This document shows positions 33,166 to 41,958 of a DNA stretch of 64,000 nt, piece by piece. Within the stretch, counting starts at the first letter, position 1, and every line of letters starts with the position of its first letter. The stretch lies in assembly GCF_030816715.1 (NCBI RefSeq), contig NZ_JAUSYH010000001.1, positions 7,378,001 to 7,442,000 of the forward strand, given 5' to 3'. Made by a program: the position numbers and the translations under genes. The notes beneath the pieces are model-generated. The model had not been told where the DNA came from and ran no database searches. It was given only the letters and a program-made list of their open reading frames with translations. Source of the stretch: Streptomyces achromogenes. GTDB taxonomy: Bacteria; Actinomycetota; Actinomycetes; Streptomycetales; Streptomycetaceae.

Positions 33166-36081
33166 TTATTCGAGAAGCTCCGCGTACGAGCCCATGGCCA
33201 TGGCGATGTCCGCCTGGGCCCAGAAGCGGTGGTACGTGAACACGGGCGCGGCGCCGCCCGCGAGATAGCTCTCGATCTTCGACCAGGCCGGGTCGTTCTT
33301 GTAGAAGGACCGCAGCGAGGCGAAGGTCGAGGAGGAGCTGATCGTGTCGCCGTTCGGCATCTTGCCGCTGAAGCCGCTCGGGACGTACACGCCGTCGTCG
33401 AAGCGGTTGTAGTCGGCGCGGGTCTCGGGGACCGCGATGCCGAGGGCGTCCTGGTTGTGGGTCCACATGCCGTCCAGGAGCGCCTTGGCCGTCGTCTTCG
33501 CCTCCGTGTCACCGGACTTGGCGGCGTAGTACGTCAGGGTCTTGGCGTACGCGGCGGCCACCCCGACGTCGTCGGTGTAGTCGGCGACGGTGACGTGAAG
33601 TCCGTTGTTGGCGCCCGGACTCGAGGCGTTCCACGTGTCGGGCTGGCCCGACCACTGGAGTGTGGAGGGGATCCGGAAGGTGCCGTCCGGGTTGATCGTG
33701 GTCTTGGACAGCGCCCAGTCGACCCACTTGTCGAGGACCGCCTTCGCGCTCGCGTTCCCCGTCTGCTGGTAGTACTCGGCCACCCGCTCCATGGACCACG
33801 CCTGGAAGCCGAACCACTGGTTGGACGGCGGGTCGTGGTAGACGGGCTGCTGGTCGTAGTACATGCCGTAGAAAGTCGACGTGCCGGCCGGCGGAGTCGC
33901 GTAGCGGCCCGCCCAGCTGTTCGTCGCGCCGCCCGCGATGGCGCCCTCGCTGGACTGCAGCCAGCGGTAGAACTCCATCTGCCGGGTGAGCGACTTCGCC
34001 CAGTCCGCCTGGCCCGTCGCCGACTTGGGCTTCAGATCGGCGTAGCTGCTGAGCGCGTAGGCGGCCAGGGGGTTCTGGTAGCCGCCGTGCGTGTGGCTCG
34101 AGCCGATGCGCCAGGCCCAGCCGGCGCTGGTGTCGGTGGCGCCGCCCCAGGCGTAGTACCAGGAGAGCAGATAGTGCGAGGCGTCCTTGCCGGTGCCGGC
34201 CGGGCAGGCGGTCGGTCCGACGCAGTTGCCGACCTTCTTGAAGTACTTGTCGTACATCGCGTAGCGCAGGTAGTCACCCATCTTCGCGGCCTTGCCGACG
34301 GCCGCGGAGACGTCGCCGCCCTTGCCCTGGGCCTTGGCCCAGATGTCCGCCCAGTACGCGGCCTGCACGGCGCGTGCGTCGGCGTCCGGGGCGTTGGTGA
34401 ACTTCCACTGCTTGGCGTAGGAGGCGTCACCGGTGAAGAGGTCCAGGTAACCGTTCTTGCCGCCGTACTTGAAGGCGTCGCAGGTCGGTTGCGGAACCGT
34501 TTCCCACACCGATTCCTGGGCGCCGCGCTGGAAGGTGTTGATGTACGAGGGGCCGGTGTCGGCCGGGCCGGCCTCGCACTTGCCGGGCGCGTTGCCGTAG
34601 CCGTAGGTGTTGTCCACGTCCTGCAGCCAGTGCATGCCGTAGACGTCGTCGGTGCCGTAGGCGGACTTCAGCTCACCGGCGATCGGGTCCGATCCCACGG
34701 ACACCCCGGTGTCCAGCTTCGCCGGGTACTCGTTCGGCGTGTCCAGCTCGGGCGCGTAGGTGGCCGGCTTGGACGCGTTGTAGAAGGAGTTCGTCGGCTG
34801 GTCGGCGTGAGTGGGGATCATGTACTTCTCCATGATGTCCCAGGCGCCGTTGAACTTGGTCCAGTCGCCGGTGATCTTCCCGTACATCGCCTGCAGCCAC
34901 AGCAGGTAGCTGTAGGCCTCGGACGTGGTCTCGTGGCCCTGGTCCGGTGCTTCGACGATCAGCGTCTCGACCGAGTGGTACGGAATGCCCTCGGGGGAGA
35001 AGTAGCCGTTCGCCGGATTGGTGATCTTGCCGTAGAGGTCGAGGAAGCGGGCGTCGTACGCCTTGGTCCCGGCGATCTCGGTGGCGGTGACCGTCGCCTT
35101 CGCGTGCCCGGTGGCCGTCGACTCGAAGGTCGCGGCGCCCGTGCCGGAGGCGTTGGCGGTGATGGTCACGTTCTGGGCGGTGTTCCAGTTCGACGGGGTG
35201 AAGGTGAGGCTCGCGCCGCCGGTCACCGTCAGGCCCGTGTTGCCGCCGGTGCGGGCGGTCGTGACGGTCACGTTGGCCGAGGGCTGGGTCGACAGCTTCA
35301 GCGTGAACGTGCCCGTCTTGCCCTGCTGTACGGCCAGTTGGGTGGTGGAGGCGACCACGGCGGGTCCCGAGGCGACCGTGATGCCGACGGGTGTGGACGA
35401 CGCCGACGCGCCCAGGCTGTCGTAGGCCTTGGCGACCAGGGAGTGGTTGCCCACGGACAGCCCCGAGGCGGACAGGGTGTACGGGGCGCTGGTGTCCGTG
35501 CCCAGCAGGGTCGTGTCGTCGTAGAACTCGATCTTGGTGATGGTCGCGTTGTCGGCGGCCGCGGCGGTCGCCGCGAGCGGCACCGCGGCGCCCTGGGTGT
35601 AGACGGCGCCCGCGGCCGGGCTGGTCAGCACCGTGACCGGGGGCTGGTGCGCGCCGACGCACGGCGTGCCGTTGACCGCGAAGCCCGTGGGAGCGGCGTT
35701 CGTGCCGCTGTAGGTGAACTGCGCGCCCGTGCCGACCGCCGCGCCGGGGGCGATCGTCCCGTTGTAGGAGGCGTTGTTCACCGTGATCTGCTGACCGGAC
35801 TGCGACCAGCTGCCGTTCCAGCCGTTCGACAGCTTCTGGTTGCCGGCGTAGGAGTACGTCAGGGCCCAGCCGCTGATCGGGTCGGTGCCCCGGTTGGTGA
35901 GGGTGAGGTCAGCGGTGAACCCGGAGCCCCAGTCGTTGGTCTTGTAGTCGACGCTGCACGCGAGCGCGGCCGCCTGGGCGGGTGTCGTGCTCGTGCTGAG
36001 CATGGCGAGAGGGAGCGCCAGGGCCGCCAGGGCGGCGGTCCACAGGCGCCGCGCCCCGCGACGTCTGCGTGAGGGTTTCAT
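33166..36081 (-). CDS. GH48 reducing-end cellobiohydrolase with N-terminal CBM2
   Basis: 971 residues. Signal peptide to about 46; CBM2 (about 48-150, ACSVDYKTNDWGSGFTADLT to NGTPCVG); an Ig-like domain (about 155-245, IEFYDDTTLLGTD); a second beta-sandwich (about 255-345); then the GH48 domain (about 350-971). The general-acid Glu region is present (VEAPDQGHETTSEAYSYLLW), as is the tunnel motif FGFQAWSMERVAEYYQQTG. GH48 exocellulases release cellobiose and dominate bacterial cellulase systems. ATG 36081 is preceded by a GGAGGAACC site. A perfect CebR box lies 60 bp upstream of the start. Confidence 0.95.
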   Translation of the reverse strand: MKPSRRRRGARRLWTAALAALALPLAMLSTSTTPAQAAALACSVDYKTNDWGSGFTADLTLTNRGTDPISGWALTYSYAGNQKLSNGWNGSWSQSGQQITVNNASYNGTIAPGAAVGTGAQFTYSGTNAAPTGFAVNGTPCVGAHQPPVTVLTSPAAGAVYTQGAAVPLAATAAAADNATITKIEFYDDTTLLGTDTSAPYTLSASGLSVGNHSLVAKAYDSLGASASSTPVGITVASGPAVVASTTQLAVQQGKTGTFTLKLSTQPSANVTVTTARTGGNTGLTVTGGASLTFTPSNWNTAQNVTITANASGTGAATFESTATGHAKATVTATEIAGTKAYDARFLDLYGKITNPANGYFSPEGIPYHSVETLIVEAPDQGHETTSEAYSYLLWLQAMYGKITGDWTKFNGAWDIMEKYMIPTHADQPTNSFYNASKPATYAPELDTPNEYPAKLDTGVSVGSDPIAGELKSAYGTDDVYGMHWLQDVDNTYGYGNAPGKCEAGPADTGPSYINTFQRGAQESVWETVPQPTCDAFKYGGKNGYLDLFTGDASYAKQWKFTNAPDADARAVQAAYWADIWAKAQGKGGDVSAAVGKAAKMGDYLRYAMYDKYFKKVGNCVGPTACPAGTGKDASHYLLSWYYAWGGATDTSAGWAWRIGSSHTHGGYQNPLAAYALSSYADLKPKSATGQADWAKSLTRQMEFYRWLQSSEGAIAGGATNSWAGRYATPPAGTSTFYGMYYDQQPVYHDPPSNQWFGFQAWSMERVAEYYQQTGNASAKAVLDKWVDWALSKTTINPDGTFRIPSTLQWSGQPDTWNASSPGANNGLHVTVADYTDDVGVAAAYAKTLTYYAAKSGDTEAKTTAKALLDGMWTHNQDALGIAVPETRADYNRFDDGVYVPSGFSGKMPNGDTISSSSTFASLRSFYKNDPAWSKIESYLAGGAAPVFTYHRFWAQADIAMAMGSYAELLE

Positions 36082-36140
36082 GGTGCTGGTTCCTCCTTGC
36101 GGCTCGGGGAGTGGGGGAGGAGCAACAAGCCTTGAACCAG

Positions 36141-36154
36141 TGGGAGCGCTCCCA
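36141..36154. promoter_or_regulatory. CebR operator, perfect palindrome TGGGAGCGCTCCCA
   Basis: Exact 14-bp match to the known CebR box of Streptomyces, where the LacI-type repressor CebR blocks cellulase and cellobiose-uptake genes until cellobiose or cellotriose binds. It lies 60 bp upstream of the GH48 start. Confidence 0.92.
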
Positions 36155-36283
36155 TAGTGGGGATGCGGGTGAACGGGGTCAAGATGCTTGAAGAGTCGAA
36201 AAGATTCGACGGCGGGAGTTGAGTAAAAGTCAGTCACTCCCACTGTTCTTTGCCAGCACGTGGCGCTAACTTCGAGACACCAG

Positions 36284-36297
36284 TGGGAGCGGTTCCA
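36284..36297. promoter_or_regulatory. CebR-like operator TGGGAGCGGTTCCA
   Basis: Matches the CebR palindrome at 12 of 14 positions. It lies 49 bp before the ATG of the GH5 gene. With the perfect box 130 bp away it places the divergent GH48 and GH5-GH6 units under the same cellobiose-responsive repressor. Confidence 0.82.
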
Positions 36298-36345
36298 ACA
36301 GTCGACGCGTCCGTCACGGCGCGCCTGAGCTGCAAGGAGTCGCTC

Positions 36346-37852
36346 ATGCGTCACCCCCCGCGTTCAGTACTTTTAGCCGTCGCCGGTGCGGTCGCCCTCG
36401 TCGCGGGCGCCCTGTCACCGGTCGTCACGGCGCAAGGAGCGACGCCTGCCTGCACGGTGGAGTACTCGTCACTCGGTCACCGGTCAGTGGGACACCGGCT
36501 TCCAGGGCGCCGTGAAGATCACCAACAACACGGCGGCCGTGAGCGGTTGGAGTCTCGCCTTCGACTTCGCGGGCGGCCAGCAGCTCACCCAGGGCTGGAG
36601 CGCCAAGTGGTCCCAGTCCGGGGCGACCGTCACCGCGGTGAACGAGAGCTGGAACGGCTCCCTGGGCACCGGCGCGAGCGTCAGCGCGGGATTCATCGCC
36701 TCGAAGGCGGGGGTGAACGCCGTGCCGAGCAGCTTCCGGCTCAACGGCACGCCCTGCAACGCCGGTACGGACCCCACACCCACACCCACCCCGACCCCCA
36801 CCGCACCGCCCTCGACCGACCCGCCCGGCGCCGGTGACGAGCCGCCCGCCCTGCACGTCTCGGGCAACAAGCTCGTGGACACCGCCGGAAACACCCGCCG
36901 ACTGCTCGGCGTGAACCGCTCCGGCGGCGAGTTCATGTGCGTGCAAGGGCGCGGCATCTGGGACGGACCGGTCGACGACGCCGCCGTCGCGGCGATCGCC
37001 GCATGGCACGTCGACACCGTCCGTATCCCCCTCAACGAGGAGTGCTGGCTGGGACTTTCGAACATCGATCCCGCCTACCGCGGCGCCACCTACGTCAACG
37101 CCGTGAAGGACCTGGTCGCCCGCGTCAAGGCGCACGGCATGACCCCGATCGTCGAACTGCACTGGACGTACGGCCAGTACACGGGCAACTCGGCCGGCTG
37201 CTCCGACGTGCACGCCAGTTGCCAGAAGCCGATGCCCGGCATGCAGTACACGCCGTCGTTCTGGACGTCGGTCGCCAATGCCTTCAAGAACGACCAGAGC
37301 GTGGTGTTCGACCTGTTCAACGAGCCCTACCCGGACCGCGCCACCGCCACGACCGCGCAGGCGTGGCAGTGCTGGCGGGACGGCGGGACCTGTCCCGGCA
37401 TCGGCTACGAGGTCGCCGGCATGCAGGACCTCGTCGACTCCGTACGGGCGACCGGGGCCCGGAACGTGATCCTGGCCGGCGGGCTCGCCTACTCCAACGA
37501 CCTCGGTCAGTGGCTGGCCCACAAGCCCACCGACCCCACCGGCAATCTCGCCGCCGCGTACCACGTCTACAACTTCAACTCCTGTGCCGACGAAAGCTGT
37601 TGGAACTCCACACTCGCCCCCGTGGCCGCCCAGGTGCCGCTGGTGGCCGGGGAGATCGGCGAGAACACCTGCTCACACGGTTTCGTCGACCGCGTCATGA
37701 AGTGGTTCGACGATCGCGGCCTGTCGTATCTGGGCTGGACCTGGAACGCCTGGGACTGCTCCACCGGTCCGTCCCTCATCTCCGCCTACGACGGGACGCC
37801 CACGACGTACGGCATCGGACTGCGCGACCATCTGCGCGCACTCGACGGATAG
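36346..37852 (+). pseudogene. CBM2-GH5 endoglucanase broken by a 7-bp frameshift
   Basis: The ATG at 36346 starts a good signal peptide (RSVLLAVAGAVALVAGALSP) and the first CBM2 residues (ACTVEYS). At 36464-36478 the near-repeat ACTCGTC/ACTCGGTC shifts the frame. The continuing CBM2 (VTGQWDTGFQGAVKITNN), the DPTPTPTPTPTAPP linker and the whole GH5 domain lie in another frame, to 37852. The acid/base Glu (FDLFNEPYPDR) and nucleophile Glu (VAGEIGENTC) are intact. Removing the 7 bp restores one secreted enzyme of about 500 residues. As written, only a 163-residue truncated product follows from the ATG. A real mutation is likelier than an error, but this is untested. Confidence 0.85.
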
Positions 37853-37912
37853 GCGCCACCCCGCAAGCAGCAGAACGGACACCACCCTCGACCACGAAGG
37901 AAACCCGCACTC

Positions 37913-39637
37913 ATGAGCCGTAGCAGAACAGCGGTACTCGCCGCGCTGGCGCTGGTCGCCGGCGCCTCGGGGACGGCACTCGCCGTGGTCCCCGGTGACT
38001 CGGGGCTCGCCGCCGTCCCGTGCAGCGTCGACTACAAGGTGCAGAACGACTGGGGCAGCGGCTTCACCGCCGCCGTCACCATCACCAACAACTCGGCCGC
38101 CAAGTCGAGTTGGGCGGTAAAGTGGGCGTACGCTGGCAGCCAGAAGATCACCAACGCCTGGAACGCCAAGGTCACCCAGTCCGGTACGGCCGTCACCGCC
38201 GCCAACGAGACCTACAACGGGAGCCTGGCGACCGGCGGTTCGGTCAGTTTCGGGTTCCAGGGAACCTACAGCGGCAGCAACGCCGTCCCGATCGCGTTCA
38301 CCCTCGACGGGGTCACCTGCAACGTGGACGGCGGAACCGGACCCACCGATCCGGGCCCGACCGATCCGGGCCCCGGCACCCCGTCCACCAGGGTCGACAA
38401 CCCCTACGCCGGCGCCAAGGTGTACGTGAACCCCGAGTGGTCGGCGAACGCCGCCGCCGAACCGGGCGGCAGCCGCGTCTCCAACCAGCCCACCGGTATC
38501 TGGCTCGACCGCATCGCCGCCATCAACGGCGCCGGCGGGCGCATGGGGCTGCGCGCCCACCTGGACGCGGCCCTCGCCCAGAAGGGCAGCGGCGAAGAGG
38601 TCGTCCAGCTGGTCGTCTACGACCTCCCCGGGCGTGACTGCTCCGCACTCGCCTCCAACGGCGAGCTCGGCCCGACGGAGATCGACAAGTACAAGACGCA
38701 GTTCATCGACCCGATCGCGGCGATCCTGTCCGACAGCAAGTACGCCGGCCTGCGGATCGTCACCACCGTCGAGATCGACTCGCTGCCCAACCTCGTCACC
38801 AACGCCGGCGGAACCCCCACCGCCACTCCGGCCTGTGACGTCATGAAGGCCAACGGCAACTACATCAAGGGCGTCGGCTACGCGCTGAAGAAGCTCGGCG
38901 CCGTCCCCAACGTCTACAACTACATCGACGCCGGTCACCACGGCTGGCTCGGCTGGGACGACAACTTCGCCCCTTCCGCCCAGATCATGTTCCAGGCCGC
39001 GAACGCCGAGGGCGCGACCGTCGACGACGTGCACGGCTTCATCACCAACACGGCGAACTACAGCGCCCTGAAGGAGAACAACTTCACCATCAACGACCAG
39101 GTGGCCGGCAAGTCGGTCCGAGAGTCCAAGTGGGTGGACTGGAACCGGTACACCGATGAGCTGTCGTACGCCCAGGCTTTCCGCAACCAGCTGGTCACGA
39201 CCGGCTTCCGGTCGAACATCGGCATGCTGATCGACACCTCCCGCAACGGCTGGGGCGGCTCCGCCCGGCCCGCCGGCCCGGGTGCCACGACCAGCGTGGA
39301 CACCTACGTGAACGGCGGACGCTACGACCGTCGGATCCACGTCGGCAACTGGTGCAACCAGGCCGGCGCCGGACTCGGCGAGCGCCCGAAGGCCGCTCCG
39401 GCCGCCGGGATCGACGCGTACGTCTGGATGAAGCCGCCGGGTGAGTCCGACGGCGCCAGCTCCGTCATCCCCAACGACGAGGGCAAGGGCTTCGACCGGA
39501 TGTGCGACCCGACCTACACGGGCAACGCCCGCAACGGCAACAGCATGTCGGGCGCCCTGGGCAACGCCCCGCTGGCCGGACGCTGGTTCTCGGCCCAGTT
39601 CCAGCAGCTGATGCAGAACGCGTACCCGGCGCTGTAG
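37913..39637 (+). CDS. GH6 cellobiohydrolase with N-terminal CBM2
   Basis: 574 residues. A signal peptide (about 1-33), CBM2 (about 37-140, CSVDYKVQNDWGSGFTAAVT) and a GPTDPGPTDPGPG linker precede the GH6 domain (about 155-574). The proposed acid Asp lies in VVYDLPGRDCSALASNGEL; other family marks are YNYIDAGHHGWLGWDDN and AYVWMKPPGESDG. GH6 enzymes attack cellulose from the non-reducing end, complementing GH48. The gene begins 60 bp after the GH5 gene and probably shares its CebR-controlled promoter. A strong terminator follows. Confidence 0.95.
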   Translation: MSRSRTAVLAALALVAGASGTALAVVPGDSGLAAVPCSVDYKVQNDWGSGFTAAVTITNNSAAKSSWAVKWAYAGSQKITNAWNAKVTQSGTAVTAANETYNGSLATGGSVSFGFQGTYSGSNAVPIAFTLDGVTCNVDGGTGPTDPGPTDPGPGTPSTRVDNPYAGAKVYVNPEWSANAAAEPGGSRVSNQPTGIWLDRIAAINGAGGRMGLRAHLDAALAQKGSGEEVVQLVVYDLPGRDCSALASNGELGPTEIDKYKTQFIDPIAAILSDSKYAGLRIVTTVEIDSLPNLVTNAGGTPTATPACDVMKANGNYIKGVGYALKKLGAVPNVYNYIDAGHHGWLGWDDNFAPSAQIMFQAANAEGATVDDVHGFITNTANYSALKENNFTINDQVAGKSVRESKWVDWNRYTDELSYAQAFRNQLVTTGFRSNIGMLIDTSRNGWGGSARPAGPGATTSVDTYVNGGRYDRRIHVGNWCNQAGAGLGERPKAAPAAGIDAYVWMKPPGESDGASSVIPNDEGKGFDRMCDPTYTGNARNGNSMSGALGNAPLAGRWFSAQFQQLMQNAYPAL

Positions 39638-39830
39638 CCGGTGAACGGATCCGCCCGGTCGTGAAACCGGGATCGGTGTGATCCGTCGGGCGGCCGGCCC
39701 TCCCGGGCCGGGCCCCGGCGGATCGCCGACCCGACGGCCGGACGGGTCCGTCCAGTCCACTTCCGTGCCCCGGCTCACCGGGGCCGGTCCGGCGCAGCGG
39801 CGGCCGCGCCGGACGCGGAAACGGGCGGGG

Positions 39831-39872
39831 AAGACGGGTGCGGAACGGCTTGCCGTCCGCACCCGTCTTTTT
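39831..39872 (+). terminator. Intrinsic terminator of the GH5-GH6 unit
   Basis: Perfect 14-bp stem AAGACGGGTGCGGA / TCCGCACCCGTCTT around an 11-nt loop, ending in a run of T residues. It is the best rho-independent terminator in the window. Confidence 0.93.
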
Positions 39873-39951
39873 GCCGTCCCGGCAACAGAAGTGGCACTCC
39901 TCCGGTGCGTCGGCGCACGCTGACCGCACACCGGACGAGAGGCTGACCGCC

Positions 39952-40878
39952 ATGGCGCACCACCCGCACGCACCCCACGACGATCAGGACCCGCACGGTC
40001 ACAGCCACCCGCACGGTCCCGGTCACGACCACCGCACCGACATCGACTGGGCCCAGATGGCGCAGCATCTGGAAGCGCAGGCCGAACTCTTCACCCCCCT
40101 CTACGAGCGGGCCCTGTCCTGGCTCGGCAGGGAAGTGACCGAACCCGGGCTGATCGTGGACGCGGGCAGCGGCCCCGGGGTCGTCTCCTGCCTGTTCGCG
40201 GAGACCTTCCCCGGCGCGCGCGTCATGGCGGTCGACGGCTCCGAGCCGCTGCTGCGGCGGGCCGGGGAACGGGCCGCCCGGCTCGGGTACGCCGACCGGT
40301 TCGGCACCCTGTCCGGTGAACTGCCCGATGTGCTAGGCGAGTTGGACTACCCGGCCGACCTGCTGTGGGCCGGGCGCAGCCTGCACCACCTGGGCGACCA
40401 GCGCGCCGCCCTGGCGGCCTTCGCGCGGCGACTCGGGCCCGGCGGAACCCTGGCCATCATGGAGGGCGGACTGCCGACCCGGTTCCTGCCGCGCGACCTG
40501 GGCTTCGGGCGGCCGGGTCTCGAGGCGCGGCTCGACGTGCTGGAGGCGGAGTGGTTCGCGCGGATGCGGGCCGGCCTGCCGGGCTCCGTGGCCGAGACCG
40601 AGGACTGGGCGGCGCTGCTCGCCGCCGCGGGCCTGAGGCACAGCCGCAGCCGCAGCTTCCTGCTCGACCTGCCCGCGCCCGCCTCCGACCGGGCCCGCGC
40701 CTACGTCGTCGCGAGCCTGTCCCGGCTGCGCGAGGCCTTCGGCGAGGACCTCGCCCCCGACGACCGCGCCACCGTCGACCGCCTGCTCGACCCCGACGAC
40801 GCGGCGAGCGTGCACCGCCGGCCTGACGTCTTCGTGCTCGCCGCCCACACCGTCCACACCGCCGTACGGGCGGACTGA
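39952..40878 (+). CDS. SAM-dependent methyltransferase with His-rich N-terminus
   Basis: 308 residues. Residues 3-27 hold nine or more His among Asp/Gly/Pro (HHPHAPHDDQDPHGHSHPHG), a likely metal-binding or disordered tail. The methyltransferase domain follows: LIVDAGSGPGVVSCLFAETF (motif I), MAVDGSEPLLRRA, LLWAGRSLHHLGD and RRLGPGGTLAIMEGGL. I start at ATG 39952; the frame is open to 39838 but that stretch overlaps the terminator. The His-rich leader suggests a link to Ni, Zn or Cu, though it could be only an expanded repeat. Confidence 0.82.
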   Translation: MAHHPHAPHDDQDPHGHSHPHGPGHDHRTDIDWAQMAQHLEAQAELFTPLYERALSWLGREVTEPGLIVDAGSGPGVVSCLFAETFPGARVMAVDGSEPLLRRAGERAARLGYADRFGTLSGELPDVLGELDYPADLLWAGRSLHHLGDQRAALAAFARRLGPGGTLAIMEGGLPTRFLPRDLGFGRPGLEARLDVLEAEWFARMRAGLPGSVAETEDWAALLAAAGLRHSRSRSFLLDLPAPASDRARAYVVASLSRLREAFGEDLAPDDRATVDRLLDPDDAASVHRRPDVFVLAAHTVHTAVRAD

Positions 40879-41195
40879 CGGCGTAATCCGGCGGGCTGCC
40901 GCCTGCCGCCCTTCGTCCTGCCTGGCGGTGCCGCCCCCGCCCCCATCCCCACCCCCGCCCTCGACTCACCGTGGACGGCGACGAGTTGCACCTCGCGACC
41001 CCTCATCTGCGCGACCGCACAGACCAGTTGGACGCAGGTGCCGCCACCGCCGCGGTGGGCGGGCGGGCGGCGTCCCCGGCGCGGCGGTCGCTGCCTCTCC
41101 TTTGTCGCCTACCGCCTTACCTGGGAAGGCATTTGACTTCGAGAGCACTCCAGCTGATGGAATCCCGCCGTACACCGAGACAACAGGGGGCAACC
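40879..41195. other. Intergenic region, 317 bp, no gene seen
   Basis: The first half is CCGCCC-rich low-complexity DNA. A TTGACT hexamer at about 41134 lies 60 bp before the SDR start, but no good -10 follows at the expected distance. No operator-like palindrome stands out. Confidence 0.35.
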
Positions 41196-41897
41196 ATGAC
41201 CGACTCTCCGGTCGCACTGATCACCGGCGGCGGCAGCGGCATCGGCGCCGCCGTCGCACGGCAACTGCTCGACCTCGGGCACCGGGTCGCCGTCACCGGC
41301 CGGGGCGAGGAACGGCTGCGCGCCTTCGCCGCCGGCCTCGGCGACCCGAAGGCCCTGTCGACGTTCGCCGGGAACGCCGCCGACTACGACAGCGTACGGT
41401 CGGCGGTCGACCGTACCCTCGACGCCTACGGCCGGCTGGACACGGTCGTCGCCAACGCGGGAACCGCCACCCACGACTCGGTCGCCGAAGGCGATCCATC
41501 CGGGTGGACCGACATGGTGCTGACCAACGTCCTCGGCCCCGCGCTGCTCATCCGGGCGTCGATCGACGCGCTGAAGGAGACCCGGGGACGGATCGTGCTC
41601 ATCGGGAGCGTCGCCGGCTTCGTGCCGACCCCGGGCAACCTCTACGGGGCGACCAAGTACGCGGTCACCGGACTTGCGGAGAACACCCGTCGCCAGGTCA
41701 CCGAGTGGGGCGTCGGCGTGACGCTGGTCGCGCCCGGCCGGGTGGAGACCCCGTTCTGGGACAGCTACGGCAGCCTGCCGCCCGGCCATCTGCTGACCGC
41801 CGACCAGATCGCCGACTCCGTCGTGTGGGCCGTCAGGAAGCCGGCCGGAGTGGACGTCAACACCGTCGTCGTCCGGCCGGTCGGGCAGCCCAACTGA
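41196..41897 (+). CDS. Short-chain dehydrogenase/reductase (SDR)
   Basis: 233 residues. Cofactor motif TGGGSGIGAAVARQL, NAG motif VVANAGTATHDS, catalytic Ser in VLIGSVAGFVPTPG and the YGATKYAVTGL (YxxxK) motif are all present, then the APGRVETPFW segment. This is a classical SDR, probably NADP(H)-dependent. Start ATG 41196 has AGGGGG 6 nt upstream. It is convergent with the aldo-keto reductase, with a hairpin between them. Substrate unknown. Confidence 0.93.
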   Translation: MTDSPVALITGGGSGIGAAVARQLLDLGHRVAVTGRGEERLRAFAAGLGDPKALSTFAGNAADYDSVRSAVDRTLDAYGRLDTVVANAGTATHDSVAEGDPSGWTDMVLTNVLGPALLIRASIDALKETRGRIVLIGSVAGFVPTPGNLYGATKYAVTGLAENTRRQVTEWGVGVTLVAPGRVETPFWDSYGSLPPGHLLTADQIADSVVWAVRKPAGVDVNTVVVRPVGQPN

Positions 41898-41917
41898 CGA
41901 GCCGCCCGACGCGCCGA

Positions 41918-41940
41918 GGGCGCCCCGGACCGGGGCGCCC
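41918..41940. terminator. Bidirectional terminator-like hairpin
   Basis: GGGCGCCCC, loop GGACC, GGGGCGCCC, placed between the convergent SDR and aldo-keto reductase genes, 18 bp from either stop. Confidence 0.8.
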
Positions 41941-41958
41941 CCACGTGGTTCGGGCCCG

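Noticed and set aside
32890..36072. An open frame of 1060 codons on the plus strand, opposite the GH48 gene
   Set aside because: It is a shadow of the high-GC third positions of GH48: Gly/Val/Arg-rich with no domain, whereas the minus strand encodes a complete cellulase.
36469..36475. Programmed frameshifting as the explanation of the GH5 split
   Set aside because: A 7-base shift is not a ribosomal -1 or +1 event and no slippery site or downstream structure is seen; a DNA duplication explains it better.
39838..39951. Start of the methyltransferase at 39838
   Set aside because: This would begin inside the loop/stem of a strong terminator; the ATG at 39952 with GAGAGG is better.
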